From Microbacteriaceae bacterium (GTDB taxonomy: Bacteria; Actinomycetota; Actinomycetes; Actinomycetales; Microbacteriaceae): a stretch of 64,000 nucleotides of DNA. Below, piece after piece: positions 27,161 through 36,400 of this stretch. The position numbers and the translations under genes are program-made. The stretch lies in contig RDDZ01000106.1 in NCBI GenBank assembly GCA_003852775.1, forward strand, positions 1 through 64,000, written 5' to 3'. Position 1 is the first letter of the stretch; each line of letters begins with the position of its first letter. The notes below the pieces were generated by a model. It ran no database searches and had not been told where the DNA came from. It was given only the letters and a program-made list of their open reading frames with translations.

Positions 27161-28381
27161 GTGCCGCGTCGCAGCGTCCCGCGCCGGTCACGGCTTCTCG
27201 TGACCCTCTGGGCGGCCCTCGGCCTCGGCGCCGCGGTGGCCGCCGTCATCGCCACGCTGAGCGCTCTCGTCGCCCGCACCGTGCTCATCCCGCCGTCGCG
27301 GCGGGATGACGACATCCGCATCCTGGGTGTCGATCCCGGGGCGCGCCGCATCCGGCTGTCGGCGACGCCCGACTCGCTCCTCCCGGGCGTGTACAGCCTC
27401 TGGTTCTCAGGCGACTCGGGCCACGCGCGCGTCGGCGAGATCGTGGAGACGGATCGCGGGGGCGTCACGCGCGAGCTCCTGGGCGTGGACTTCGGGGACA
27501 TCGCAGCCGCGCGCCGGGGGCGCTTCTCGGGCTGGTTCTGGCTGACGCCGCGCGAGCTCGACCTGCCCTACGAGAACGTCACGGTCACGACGCCGCTCGG
27601 CCCGGCTCCCGCGTGGTCGATCCCGCCCGAGCGGGAGACGGATCGCTGGGTGATCCTCGTGCACGGTCGCGCGGTCCGTCGGGCCGAGACGCTGCGGGCC
27701 GTGCGTCCGTTCCGCGCCGCGGGCTACCACTCGCTCCTGGTGTCCTACCGCAACGACGGCGAGGCGCCGCACAGCCCCGACTACCGCTACGCGCTCGGCG
27801 ATCGGGAGTGGGTCGACGTCGACGCCGCGATGGCGTACGCGAGCGCCCACGGGGCCCGCGAGATCGTGCTCATGGGCTGGTCGATGGGCGGCGCGACCGT
27901 GCTGCAGGCGCTCACGCGGTCGCCGCGCTCGGCGCTCGTGACGGGCGTCGTGCTGGAATCGCCCGTCGTCGACTGGATCACGACGCTCGACTTCCAGGCC
28001 CGGATGCGTCGGCTCCCGGGCGTCGTGCGCTGGGGCGTGTACACGATCATCCGCTCGCGCTGGGGACGCCTCGTCACGGGGCTCGCGGAGCCGCTCGACC
28101 TCGGGCGTCTCGACTTCGTCGCGCGCGCCGCCGAGCTCGACCGTCCCATCCTGCTGCTGCACAGCGTCGACGACGGCTTCGTGCCCGCGACGGCGTCGAT
28201 CGCCCTCGCGGCCGCGCGCCCCGACATCGTGACCTTCGAGGAGTTCACCGTCGCGCGCCACACGAAGCTGTGGAACTACGACCGCACCCGCTGGGAGGAC
28301 GCGATCGTCAACTGGCTCGCGGCGCTCGACGCGCCCGCGGGGGACGCTCAGCCCACCGAGGGGACGAGCCAGCGCGCGTAG
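27161..28381 (+). CDS. Alpha/beta hydrolase with N-terminal membrane anchor
   Basis: A 406-residue protein. One membrane segment at ~12-40 is followed by a distinct ~100-residue domain and then a serine hydrolase fold with VILVHGR (oxyanion region) and GWSMGG (nucleophile Ser241). The acid is in HSVDDGFVP and the His is probably in ARHTKLWNY. It is likely an esterase or peptidase facing outward; the substrate is unknown. The GTG start has a GGAGGGGAGG site just upstream. Its last 34 bases overlap the end of the convergent RibD-C gene. Confidence 0.83.
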   Translation: MPRRSVPRRSRLLVTLWAALGLGAAVAAVIATLSALVARTVLIPPSRRDDDIRILGVDPGARRIRLSATPDSLLPGVYSLWFSGDSGHARVGEIVETDRGGVTRELLGVDFGDIAAARRGRFSGWFWLTPRELDLPYENVTVTTPLGPAPAWSIPPERETDRWVILVHGRAVRRAETLRAVRPFRAAGYHSLLVSYRNDGEAPHSPDYRYALGDREWVDVDAAMAYASAHGAREIVLMGWSMGGATVLQALTRSPRSALVTGVVLESPVVDWITTLDFQARMRRLPGVVRWGVYTIIRSRWGRLVTGLAEPLDLGRLDFVARAAELDRPILLLHSVDDGFVPATASIALAAARPDIVTFEEFTVARHTKLWNYDRTRWEDAIVNWLAALDAPAGDAQPTEGTSQRA

Positions 28382-29076
28382 AGCCCGCCCGCGTCGTCGA
28401 CGAGCAGGCCCGCGAGCTCGAGGCCGACGGCCGGGTGCGGGGCGCCGCCCAGCACCGGGAGGCCCCCGCCCACGAGACGGGGGCTCGTGGAGAGGCACAG
28501 CTCCCCGACGAGTCCCGCGGCGAGGAGGTCGGCCGCGAGCGAGGGCCCGCCCTCGCACACGATGCGGGGCGAGCCGGCGGCTTCGAGCGCGGTGACGGCG
28601 GCCGGGAGGTCGACGCGGCCGTCGGCGTCGGCGGGCAGCTCGAGGAAGGTGTGCGGTGCGGGTAGCGTCGCGGCGACCCGGGCGCGCGCGTCGGCGGTAC
28701 CGAGCACGAGCAGACGGTCGGCATCCGTCGCGTCGCCCGTCGAGGCGCCCGTGAGGTCGCCCGAGGCCGTCACGACGGCGAGTCGCGCGGTGCGGGGGAG
28801 CAGGTAGCCCTCGGCGCGCAGGCTCGCAGCGCCGATGAGCACGACGTCGCTCTCCGCGCGGATGGCCCCGAGCACCGCCCGATCCGCGCGGCTCGAGAGC
28901 GACTCGGACGTGCCGTCGTCGCCGCGTGCGCTGCCGTCGACGCTCGCGATGAGGTTGACGCGGATGCCGCGCGCGTCGTCCGTGCGCCGGTACAGCGCGC
29001 GCAGACGCTCGCGCGTCTCGGGCTCGCCGACGGGGATGGGGTCGCCGACGGCCGGGTGCACCGGCCGGAGGATCAC
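28348..29076 (-). CDS. RibD C-terminal / dihydrofolate reductase-like protein
   Basis: A 242-residue protein. It has RVNLIASVDGSARG near residue 40, DVVLIGAASLRAEGY, and IVCEGGPSLAADLLAAGLVGEL. These are the NADPH-dependent pyrimidine reductase motifs of the RibD C-terminal domain. No deaminase domain is present, so it is a stand-alone reductase of unknown substrate. The GTG start overlaps the SufE stop (GTGA). It is the third gene of an sseA-sufE-ribD-like unit. Confidence 0.82.
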   Translation of the reverse strand: MILRPVHPAVGDPIPVGEPETRERLRALYRRTDDARGIRVNLIASVDGSARGDDGTSESLSSRADRAVLGAIRAESDVVLIGAASLRAEGYLLPRTARLAVVTASGDLTGASTGDATDADRLLVLGTADARARVAATLPAPHTFLELPADADGRVDLPAAVTALEAAGSPRIVCEGGPSLAADLLAAGLVGELCLSTSPRLVGGGLPVLGGAPHPAVGLELAGLLVDDAGGLYARWLVPSVG

Positions 29077-29510
29077 GCCGCGGTCTTCTCGCGGACCTGG
29101 CGCTGCGCGCGCCCGAGGAGCCCCGTCATGCCGCGGATGCGGAGCGGGCTCACGGCCTCCGTCAGCCCGATCGTGAGCGGATAGTCGGACGGCACGGCGA
29201 GCACCTCCTCGACGGTGAGCCCCGCGAGGCCCTGCACGAGGATCGACGCGAAGCCGCGCGTGGTCGGCGCCTCGCGCGGCGCCGTCGCGTGCAGGTGCAC
29301 GATCCGGTCGTCGTCGACCTCCACGAAGATGTAGACCGGCGACTGGCACTCCTCGACGCGCTCGAGCAGATCCGGGTGGTCGGCGTAGCGCTCCGGGAGC
29401 TCCGGCAGCTCGTGCGAGAACTCCAGGAGCAGCTGCAGCCGGTCGGGCACCTCGAGGGCGAGGAAGTCGTCGCGGATCTCCGCGAGCTTCGCGGGCAGGG
29501 CGGCGCTCAT
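29073..29510 (-). CDS. sufE: SufE-like Fe-S cluster / cysteine desulfuration protein
   Basis: A 145-residue protein with the active-site cysteine Cys55 in VEECQSPVYIFVEV and the SufE tail GMTGLLGRAQRQVRE. SufE accepts persulfide sulfur from a cysteine desulfurase and stimulates it. The sulfurtransferase gene lies 27 bases upstream in the same direction, suggesting a sulfur-handling operon. Confidence 0.9.
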   Translation of the reverse strand: MSAALPAKLAEIRDDFLALEVPDRLQLLLEFSHELPELPERYADHPDLLERVEECQSPVYIFVEVDDDRIVHLHATAPREAPTTRGFASILVQGLAGLTVEEVLAVPSDYPLTIGLTEAVSPLRIRGMTGLLGRAQRQVREKTAA

Positions 29511-29537
29511 GCCGTCACCGCCCCCGCGGCGACGCGG

Positions 29538-30437
29538 TCACTTCGCGGGGAGCTCGCCGGGCTCTGCGCCCTTGACGATCGGGACGCGCACAGCGCTGCC
29601 CCACTCGGTCCACGACCCGTCATAGTTGCGCACTCCCTCGAAGCCGAGAAGATGGGTGAGCACGAACCAGGTGTGGCTCGAGCGCTCGCCGATCCGGCAG
29701 TAGGCGATCACGCTATCACCGTCCTTGAGGCCGGCGCCGTCGCGGTAGATGGCGTCGAGCTCGTCCTTCGGCTTGAAGGAGCCGTCCTCCGCGACAGCCT
29801 TCGCCCACGGCACGTTCTGGGCCGTCGGGATGTGGCCGGCGCGCAGCGTGCCCTCCTCCGGGTAGGCCGGCGCGGTCGTGCGGTCGCCGACGTACTCCTC
29901 GGGGGAGCGGACGTCGATGAGCGGGTTGCCGAGGTGGGCGAGCACGTCCTCCTTGAAGGCGCGCACGGTGCTGTCGTCGCGCTCGACGACGGGGTAGTCG
30001 ACGGGCTCGCGGACGGGCACCTCGGTCGTGTACGGGCGACCCTCGGCCTCCCATTTGGCGCGACCGCCGTCGAGGAGCCGCACGTCCTCGTGGCCGAAGA
30101 GCGTGAACACCCAGAGCGCGTACGCCGCCCACCAGTTGTTCTTGTCGCCGTAGATCACGACCGTGTCGTCGCGCTTGATGCCCTTGCCGCCGAGCAGCTT
30201 CGCGAAGCCCTCGCCGTCGAGGTAGTCGCGCAGCACCGGGTCGTTGAGGTCGGTGTGCCAGTCGATCTTGACGGCGCCCTCGATGTGCCCCGTCTCGTAG
30301 AGGAGCACGTCCTCGTCGGACTCGACGACCACGAGGCCGGGTTCGCCCAGGTGCTCGGCGAGCCAGTCGGTGCTCACGAGGCGCTCGGGGTGCGCGAACT
30401 GGGCGAATGCGGGGTTCGGGTCGGTCTCGACAGCCAT
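29538..30437 (-). CDS. sseA: Thiosulfate/3-mercaptopyruvate sulfurtransferase (two rhodanese domains)
   Basis: A 299-residue protein of two rhodanese domains. The C-terminal domain carries the catalytic loop CRIGERSS with Cys247. The N-terminal domain has YGDKNNWW at the equivalent place and is inactive, as is normal for the family. The linker motifs LLDGGRAKW and [10 protein letters not shown] are clear. It moves sulfane sulfur to an acceptor. The ATG has an AAGGAG site 8 bases upstream. It heads the operon with sufE and is divergent from zapE. Confidence 0.9.
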   Translation of the reverse strand: MAVETDPNPAFAQFAHPERLVSTDWLAEHLGEPGLVVVESDEDVLLYETGHIEGAVKIDWHTDLNDPVLRDYLDGEGFAKLLGGKGIKRDDTVVIYGDKNNWWAAYALWVFTLFGHEDVRLLDGGRAKWEAEGRPYTTEVPVREPVDYPVVERDDSTVRAFKEDVLAHLGNPLIDVRSPEEYVGDRTTAPAYPEEGTLRAGHIPTAQNVPWAKAVAEDGSFKPKDELDAIYRDGAGLKDGDSVIAYCRIGERSSHTWFVLTHLLGFEGVRNYDGSWTEWGSAVRVPIVKGAEPGELPAK

Positions 30438-30572
30438 GGCGGTATCTCCTTGCGGGGTAGGCTTTCCATTGTCCAGGGTAGGCATCCGCCTCCCTCGGCG
30501 CTGACGTGTCGTAAGAGTTCGACACACCGCGCCGCCCCCGTCACGGCCCGCGTGGCCAGCCGAAGGACCCGC

Positions 30573-31583
30573 ATGCCGCAGCACCCCGCGTCGCTCCTCG
30601 ACCGCGCGCCCGAGATGACGGGCGCCGAGATGGCGGCCGCGCTCGTGCCGCCGCGCCAGTTCGCCGAGGCGACACTCGAGAGCTATCGGCCGGATCCCGA
30701 CTTCCCGTCGCAGGCGGAGGCGGTCGACAAGGTGCGCGCGTTCTCGGACGCGATGCGCGGCGGAGGCGGTGGAGGCCGCGGCCTCTTCGGGCGGCGCAAG
30801 GCACCCGAGGCGAAGCCCGGCATCTACCTCGACGGCGGTTTCGGCGTCGGCAAGACCCACCTGCTCGCGTCGCTGTGGCACACGGCGCCCGGCCGCAAGT
30901 ACTTCGGCACGTTCATCGAGTACACGGCCCTCGTGGGCGCGCTCGGCTACGCGAACGCGGTCGCGCTCCTGCGCGGCGCCTCGCTCGTCGCGATCGACGA
31001 GTTCGAGCTCGACGACCCCGGCGACACGATGATGATGACGCGGCTGCTCGGCGAGCTCGCGGGCGACGGCACGCGCATCGCCGCGACCTCGAACACGCCG
31101 CCGAACGCCCTCGGTGAGGGGCGCTTCGCCGCCGTCGACTTCCTTCGCGAGATCCAGGCTCTCGCCGATCGTTTCGACATCATCCGCATCGACGGCCTCG
31201 ACTACCGCCGCCGCGAGGTCGAGGGCCACGCCGCGGTGACCGAGCCGGATGCCATCGAGCCCGCTCTCGCCTCGCTCGGCGGCACGACGACCGTCGACGA
31301 CTTCGACGCCCTCCTCGCGCATCTCGCGCGGGTGCACCCCTCGCGCTACGTGCGGATGGTCGATGGGCTCGCCGGGGTCGGTCTGCGCGGCGTGCGCACG
31401 CTCGCGGACCAGGCGGACGCCCTGCGCTTCGTCGCCTTCGTCGACCGCCTGTACGACGAGCAGGTGCGCGTCGTCGCCTCGGGCGTGCCGCTCGACGAGG
31501 TGTTCGGCGCCGAGATGATGGCGGGCGGCTACCGCAAGAAGTACCTGCGCGCCGTGTCGCGCCTCATCGCGCTGACGAGCTGA
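30573..31583 (+). CDS. zapE: Cell division protein ZapE (AFG1-like ATPase)
   Basis: A 336-residue AAA-type ATPase. Walker A is GFGVGKT at about 89-95, Walker [15 protein letters not shown], and a sensor region contains [15 protein letters not shown]. In E. coli ZapE affects Z-ring stability; the actinobacterial role is inferred from family. A Gly run ([14 protein letters not shown]) precedes the ATPase core. The ATG has an AAGGA site. Its last 20 bases overlap the end of the convergent nhaA. Confidence 0.88.
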   Translation: MPQHPASLLDRAPEMTGAEMAAALVPPRQFAEATLESYRPDPDFPSQAEAVDKVRAFSDAMRGGGGGGRGLFGRRKAPEAKPGIYLDGGFGVGKTHLLASLWHTAPGRKYFGTFIEYTALVGALGYANAVALLRGASLVAIDEFELDDPGDTMMMTRLLGELAGDGTRIAATSNTPPNALGEGRFAAVDFLREIQALADRFDIIRIDGLDYRRREVEGHAAVTEPDAIEPALASLGGTTTVDDFDALLAHLARVHPSRYVRMVDGLAGVGLRGVRTLADQADALRFVAFVDRLYDEQVRVVASGVPLDEVFGAEMMAGGYRKKYLRAVSRLIALTS

Positions 31584-32715
31584 GCCGTGCGCGGCGGGCG
31601 ACGACCGCCGTCGTGACGCCGCCGAGCACGATCGCGACGAGCGAGCCCGAGAGCACGCCGATCGTCGCATTGGCGACGAGCTCCGGCGAGCCGCGGAAGG
31701 CGAGCTCGCCCATCAGCAGGGAGATCGTGAAGCCGACGCCGCCGAGCGTCGCGACGACGAGCACCTCGGGGAGCCCGAGGGCGGCTCGTCGCTCGCCCGC
31801 GGGCATCATGGCGCGCGCGAGGAACGCACCTCCCGTGATGCCGAGCAGCTTGCCGAGCGGGAGCGCGATCACGATGCCCCAGAACAGCGGCTCGAGACCG
31901 CCGTCCCTCACCTCGGGCACGCGCACCATCGACGCGCTGAGCGCGAAGAGCGGCAGGATCAGCCCGTTGACGGTCGGCTCGAGGGCGTGGCGGACGCGGC
32001 CCGCGGGCTTCGGGGCGTAGACGAGCCCGAGGGCGACGCCCGCGATGGTCGCGTGCACGCCCGACTGCAGCACGAGCGCCCACGAGGCCACCCCCAGCAG
32101 CATGAGGAGGATGCCGCGCAGCGGCTGCGCGGGCGTGCGGCGGGCGCTCAGCCAGCCGAACGCCGCGATGAGCGGAACGGCGATCAGGAGCGGGAGCGGT
32201 TCGAGGTCGCGCGTGAAGAACACGGCGATGATGCCGATCGCGATGAGGTCGTCGAGCACCGCGAGCGCGAGCAGGAAGGCGCGGACGCGGCGGGGGAGTC
32301 CGCGGCCCAGGAGCGCCAGCACGCCGAGCGCGAACGCGATGTCCGTCGCGGTCGGGATGGGCCATCCGGCCGCCTCCGCGGGCTCCCGAACGATGAGGAG
32401 GAACACGATCGCGGGGACGACGACGCCGGCGGTCGCGGCGACGGCGGGCGCGAGCGCCTTGCGCGGGGTGTCGAGCTCGCCGTGGGTCAGCTCGTGGCGC
32501 AGCTCGATCGCCGCCACGAGGAAGAAGATCGCGAGCAGTGCGTCGGCGATCCAGTGGCCGATCGAGAGGTCGAGCACCGTGACGCCCGTGCTCGGATGCG
32601 CATCTCGGACGCTGATGATCGCTTCCCCCCAGGGGCTGTTGGCGAGCACGAGGCCGGCGGCGGCTGCGGCCGCGAGGACGAGCGCGGCGGCCCGTTCGGA
32701 TCGGAAGAGCTGCAC
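31564..32715 (-). CDS. nhaA: Na+/H+ antiporter NhaA
   Basis: A 383-residue membrane protein with about 12 hydrophobic segments. The ion-binding aspartates are visible: [17 protein letters not shown] (Asp125) and [17 protein letters not shown] (Asp155, Asp156). It exchanges Na+ (or Li+) for protons for pH and sodium homeostasis. It is divergent from amtB; the 212-base gap belongs mainly to the amtB regulatory region. I see no clear promoter for nhaA. Confidence 0.92.
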   Translation of the reverse strand: MQLFRSERAAALVLAAAAAAGLVLANSPWGEAIISVRDAHPSTGVTVLDLSIGHWIADALLAIFFLVAAIELRHELTHGELDTPRKALAPAVAATAGVVVPAIVFLLIVREPAEAAGWPIPTATDIAFALGVLALLGRGLPRRVRAFLLALAVLDDLIAIGIIAVFFTRDLEPLPLLIAVPLIAAFGWLSARRTPAQPLRGILLMLLGVASWALVLQSGVHATIAGVALGLVYAPKPAGRVRHALEPTVNGLILPLFALSASMVRVPEVRDGGLEPLFWGIVIALPLGKLLGITGGAFLARAMMPAGERRAALGLPEVLVVATLGGVGFTISLLMGELAFRGSPELVANATIGVLSGSLVAIVLGGVTTAVVARRARLSSSAR

Positions 32716-32802
32716 GGCACAAGCCTTTCATGCGTCTGCGGGGTCGTTTCGCGGGAAAGCGGCAGCGGCAGGAAACGTGATGTTTACATCCGCGCCGACG
32801 CC

Positions 32803-32818
32803 GTAACACTCGCGAAAC
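32803..32818 (+). promoter_or_regulatory. GlnR-type nitrogen regulator box upstream of amtB
   Basis: GTAAC-N6-GAAAC matches the actinobacterial GlnR consensus (GTNAC-N6-GNAAC). It lies 110 bases before the amtB start. A weaker copy in the reverse sense, GAAAC-N6-TTTAC, is at 32772-32787. GlnR activates amtB under nitrogen limitation in Streptomyces and mycobacteria, so activation here is inferred. Confidence 0.65.
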
Positions 32819-32927
32819 CTCCCGCGCGTCGAACCGAAACGTCGCGCTCCCAAACTCTTCCCCGTACCCGAAGGATCCGGCGGCGCACACCTCGTCGGTC
32901 CGATGCAACGAGAGAGGTAACAACCAC

Positions 32928-34148
32928 ATGGATAGCGGCAACTTCGCCTGGTCCATCACAGCGACGGCACTCGTCCTGTTCATGACCCCCGGCGTCGCGT
33001 TCTTCTACGGCGGTCTGGTCAAGGCCAAGAGCGTCGTCAGCATGATGATGATGAGCTTCGGGGCCCTCGGCCTCGTGAGCGTCCTCTGGATCCTCTACGG
33101 ATTCAACATGAGCGCGGGCGGCGGCACGTTCGCCTTCTCGGGCAACCCGTTCGACAACTTCGGGTTCGTGAACGGCGCCGACAGCACGACCCTCGTGGGC
33201 GCGACCTTCGGTGCGACCTTCGCGATCATCACCGTCGCGCTCATCTCGGGTGCGATCGCCGACCGCGCGAAGTTCGGCTCGTGGCTGATCTTCGCCGGCA
33301 TCTGGGCGACGGTCGTCTACTTCCCGGTCGCGGCCTGGGTCTGGGGCGACGGCTGGATCCTCAACTGGGGTGACGAGACGGGCCTCCCGGGCGTCATCGA
33401 CTACGCCGGTGGTACGGCCGTCCACATCAACGCGGGTGCCGCCGCCCTCGCGCTGGCTCTCGTGCTCGGCAAGCGCATCGGCTTCGCCAAGGGCATCCAG
33501 AAGCCGCACAACGTGCCGCTCACGCTTCTGGGCGCCTCGATCCTGTGGTTCGGCTGGTTCGGCTTCAACACCGGCGCCGAGGGCACCTTCGGCCTCCTCG
33601 GCCCGGAGAACGAGGCCGCGGGCCTCATCGTGATCAACACGCTCGGCGCGACCGCCGCGGCCGTGCTCGGCTGGCTGATCGTCGAGAAGCTCAAGGACGG
33701 CAAGGCGACCTCGGTCGGCGCCGGTTCGGGCGCCGTCGCGGGTCTCGTCGCGATCACCCCCTCCTGCGCGAACCTCGACCCGATCTGGGCCCTCGTGCTC
33801 GGTGTCGCCGCCGGTGCCCTCTGCGCCCTCGCGGTGGAGCTGAAGTTCAAGCTCGGCTTCGACGACTCGCTCGACGTGGTCGGCATCCACATGGTCGGCG
33901 GTCTCATCGGAACGCTGTACCTGGGCTTCTTCGCCATCGGCACGGGACTCGTCTTCTCGGGTGACTTCGGTCAGCTCGTGTCGCAGCTCGTCGCGGCCGT
34001 CGCCGTCATGCTCTACTCCTTCGTCGTGGCCTACATCGTCGGTTTCGCGATCGAGAAGACGATCGGCTTCCGTATCAAGAGCGAGGACGAGCTCGCCGGC
34101 GTCGACACGGTCGTGCACGGCGAGGAGGGCTACGTCCTGGCCGACTGA
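32928..34148 (+). CDS. amtB: Ammonium transporter
   Basis: A 406-residue, 11-TM Amt protein. The conserved features are Asp158 in IDYAGGTAVHIN, the pore histidines His166 and His321 (DVVGIHMVGGLIGT), and GKRIGFAKG. It conducts ammonium into the cell at low external nitrogen. The start ATG follows an AGAGG site. A GlnR box lies upstream and a strong hairpin follows, after which comes an Amt-like gene. No glnB (PII) gene, the usual partner, is present nearby. Confidence 0.95.
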   Translation: MDSGNFAWSITATALVLFMTPGVAFFYGGLVKAKSVVSMMMMSFGALGLVSVLWILYGFNMSAGGGTFAFSGNPFDNFGFVNGADSTTLVGATFGATFAIITVALISGAIADRAKFGSWLIFAGIWATVVYFPVAAWVWGDGWILNWGDETGLPGVIDYAGGTAVHINAGAAALALALVLGKRIGFAKGIQKPHNVPLTLLGASILWFGWFGFNTGAEGTFGLLGPENEAAGLIVINTLGATAAAVLGWLIVEKLKDGKATSVGAGSGAVAGLVAITPSCANLDPIWALVLGVAAGALCALAVELKFKLGFDDSLDVVGIHMVGGLIGTLYLGFFAIGTGLVFSGDFGQLVSQLVAAVAVMLYSFVVAYIVGFAIEKTIGFRIKSEDELAGVDTVVHGEEGYVLAD

Positions 34149-34171
34149 TCGGCGACCTTCCAACCCGGCGC

Positions 34172-34201
34172 GGGGCGCCGTCTCCTCGGAGGCGGCGCCC
34201 C
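34172..34201 (+). terminator. Terminator after amtB
   Basis: GGGGCGCCG and CGGCGCCCC form a perfect 9-bp stem around a 12-base loop, 24 bases after the amtB stop. A TATCGT promoter-like box for the next gene follows at 34203-34208. Confidence 0.7.
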
Positions 34202-34243
34202 GTATCGTTGTGTCCACCCCACGCTCGACCCCCCGGAGGCGGT

Positions 34244-35257
34244 GTGCCCGAACTGCTCCTCGTCGCGGCTCTCGCGTGCGTCGTGATGTCCGCCGCCGTG
34301 CTGCGGATGCTGCGCCCGCCCCGGCTCGCGGCGAGCGTCATCCGCGCACTCGCGGCCGTCGCGGCGGCCTCCGGCGTCGCGGTCGGGCTCGGGGCGCTCA
34401 CCGGGGCGGAGACGACGGCCTTCCTGCTCGCGTCGGCGTTCGCGGCCGCCCCCGTCGCCGTCCTGTTGGGCGGAGCCGCGGAGGAGACCGCGCCGGGGCG
34501 GCCCGCCGTCGCCTGGTTGCTCGTGCTCGTGTGGGCCGTCGTCGTGTTCCCCCTCGCGGCGGTCGTGCCGCCGCTGCTGCTGTCGGCGTGCGAGGTGTCC
34601 GAGTGCCGGGTGGAGGACTTCGGGGGCGCGCTCGCCCTGCTCGTGACGTCGGCGTCCGCGGTGCTGCCCGCGTGGCGCGCCCCGTCGTCGGGAGCGCGCG
34701 AGGGCTGGGGCGGGTTCGCGCTGCCCGCCGTCATCATCTGGCTGGCGGCTGCCGCATGGCTCGTGAGCCTCGAGGGCGTCGTCGACGCCTACACGCCGCG
34801 CATCCTCACCGCGGCGGTCCTCGCGCCGGCCGGGGGAGCGGCGGGCTGGCTGCTCGTCGACCTTCTCAAGGGCACGCCCCGGCATCCTGCGCGGTCGGCC
34901 GCGGACGGGCTCCTCGCGGGCCTCGTGGCGATCGTCCCGGGGGCAGCGGGGATCTCGTTCCCGTGGTCGCTCATCGTGGGCGTCCTGGCGGGTTCCGCTG
35001 CCGCCCTCGTGTACGGGTCCCGTCGGCTGTCGTCGGGCGGTCGTGCGGGCCACTGGGCGCTCGTCGTGCTCGCGTCGACCGCGATCGGCTACCTCGCGCC
35101 CGCGATCGCCGGCGACACGATCGGGTTCGTGTTCACGGGCCGGATCGCGGCGCTCGCGCCGCCTGTCGCGACGTTCGCCTCCGCGGCGGCGCTCGGCCTG
35201 CTCGCGAGCATCCCGAGCTGGCTGCTGGCCCGACACGCACGACGCGCGAGTCGCTGA
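34244..35257 (+). CDS. Diverged Amt-fold membrane protein (ammonium-transporter-like)
   Basis: A 337-residue protein with 10-11 hydrophobic segments. Side by side with the adjacent AmtB, several blocks align: VWAVVVFPLAA with IWATVVYFPVAA, EDFGG with IDYAGG, AGWLLVDLLK with LGWLIVEKLK, and LLAGLVAIVPG followed by a matching VGVLAG helix. The first pore histidine is replaced (Leu132), while a His occurs at the second position (His270). It is shorter at the N-terminus. I infer a diverged Amt/Rh-fold protein; transport ability is doubtful. The GTG start has a GGAGG site 5 bases upstream. It has its own promoter box (34203-34208), downstream of the amtB terminator. Confidence 0.7.
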   Translation: MPELLLVAALACVVMSAAVLRMLRPPRLAASVIRALAAVAAASGVAVGLGALTGAETTAFLLASAFAAAPVAVLLGGAAEETAPGRPAVAWLLVLVWAVVVFPLAAVVPPLLLSACEVSECRVEDFGGALALLVTSASAVLPAWRAPSSGAREGWGGFALPAVIIWLAAAAWLVSLEGVVDAYTPRILTAAVLAPAGGAAGWLLVDLLKGTPRHPARSAADGLLAGLVAIVPGAAGISFPWSLIVGVLAGSAAALVYGSRRLSSGGRAGHWALVVLASTAIGYLAPAIAGDTIGFVFTGRIAALAPPVATFASAAALGLLASIPSWLLARHARRASR

Positions 35258-35360
35258 CAGCGGTTGCCCGGCGGAGCAAGGCGGAGCGCGGTGATGCGTT
35301 CGGCGAGCTGGATCCCCGGCGTCGGTGAGGGAGGGGGTCGCGCTCCTGAGGCGCGGGCGC

Positions 35361-35366
35361 TAGCTT
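35361..35366 (+). promoter_or_regulatory. Putative -10 box of a leaderless promoter for the DUF2510 gene
   Basis: TAGCTT is 6 bases before ATG 35373, with no ribosome site. Confidence 0.45.
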
Positions 35367-35372
35367 CGCCCC

Positions 35373-36089
35373 ATGACTGCTGCACCGCCGCCACCGGCCG
35401 GGTGGTACCCGGATCCGGGGCAGGTCGGCGTGTTGCGCTACTGGGACGGCGGAGCGTGGACGCAGCACCGGAGTCCGGCTCCTGTCGCTGCACCCTCGGC
35501 GACGGCGAGCTCTGGTTCCGGGGGGTCCGGGTGCCTGGTTGCATTCCTCGTGATCTTCGGCATCGTCGTGCTCATCGTCGCGGGCGTGGTGGTCGCGGGT
35601 GTCGTGTCGAGCGTGGGGCGGAGCACCGGCGCTGGTAGCAGCGGTGGCGGGGCGATATCGCACAGGGTCGAGTACCGGTTCTCCGGGACGGCGTACGGCG
35701 GGTCTGTCACCTACAGCACCCCGACGGGGCAGGAGCAGCGGGACATCGCGCTACCCGGCCGCGTCACGTACACGACCGGCAACTCGCTTCAGAGCTGGGT
35801 CTCGCTGATTCAGAACCTCGGTGCCTCCGGGTCGGTCACGTGCGCCATCATCGTTGACGGCAAGACGGTGGCGGAGAACACGAGCACGGCCGCGTATGGC
35901 ATCGCGTCATGCGATGCGACCACGGGAGCGTACCAGATACGGTCGCGCAGCCGCCGGTGCCGCTTCCTCCATCCACGCCTCGGCTTCGCGCCTGGTGCCA
36001 CGTCCGAACTCGTTCGTGGACCGGCCGCCAGGCGTCCTGGTCTGGACGCGCGCCGCGTCGATGTACGCCTGTACATAGGCGAGGAGTAA
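35373..36089 (+). CDS. DUF2510 / MmpS-like membrane protein with an altered C-terminus
   Basis: A 238-residue ORF. It starts with a DUF2510 motif (PAGWYPDPGQVGVLRYWDGGAWT), then a Ser/Gly linker, one membrane segment (~55-80), and an external MmpS-like beta domain to about residue 190 (ALPGRVTYTTGN, a CAIIVDGK strand and a second Cys in IASCDATTG). After that the sequence becomes Arg-rich and unrelated (RSRSRRCRFLHP...). It runs opposite to a degraded fragment on the other strand. I infer that the original gene ended near residue 193 and that recombination replaced its stop. The function is unknown. Confidence 0.65.
   Translation: MTAAPPPPAGWYPDPGQVGVLRYWDGGAWTQHRSPAPVAAPSATASSGSGGSGCLVAFLVIFGIVVLIVAGVVVAGVVSSVGRSTGAGSSGGGAISHRVEYRFSGTAYGGSVTYSTPTGQEQRDIALPGRVTYTTGNSLQSWVSLIQNLGASGSVTCAIIVDGKTVAENTSTAAYGIASCDATTGAYQIRSRSRRCRFLHPRLGFAPGATSELVRGPAARRPGLDARRVDVRLYIGEE
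35907..36089 (-). pseudogene. Possible integrase-arm fragment (degraded)
   Basis: An open minus-strand stretch without a proper start reads TPGGRSTNEFGRGTRREAEAWMEEAAP and stops at 35907. The GTRREAEAWMEEA part resembles the (T/K)REAEAWLAE motif in the N-terminal arm-binding domain of actinophage-type tyrosine integrases. No catalytic domain is present. It lies downstream of the 3' end of tRNA-Val(CAC), a typical place for integrase remnants. This is weak evidence from one short motif. Confidence 0.3.
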
Positions 36090-36400
36090 TGGGCGGCGCG
36101 ACCGAACTCCATGTACGCCGGACCCTGGCCCCGGAAGCGCAGTTAGGCGCGCCCGCCGACCGTTGTGCCGAGGATCGCCGCGACGTCCGCTGCGGTGAGC
36201 AGCGCCGAGGGCAGCCTGGTGGGGCTCTGCGCCCCGAGGTTCTGATTCGTTATGGGCGTCCTATGCCCCGTGGGTCTGACCGGGTGCGACCTCGCAATGA
36301 TGAACGAGGTCAAGGTGGCTGTGCGTGGATCTGAGCAACTGTGGGTGGAGTATGGGGGCACGTCCTCCACGGCTCCGGGAGACTCCGGACGGGACGAGAA
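36090..36400. other. Non-coding, apparently decayed region before the tRNA cluster
   Basis: About 310 bases with no supportable intact gene. On the minus strand a short tail ending at 36143 reads LLTAADVAAILGTTVGGRA, similar to the first helices of an excisionase or MerR-type DNA-binding domain, then stops. No direct repeat of the tRNA 3' end was found by eye. Confidence 0.45.
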
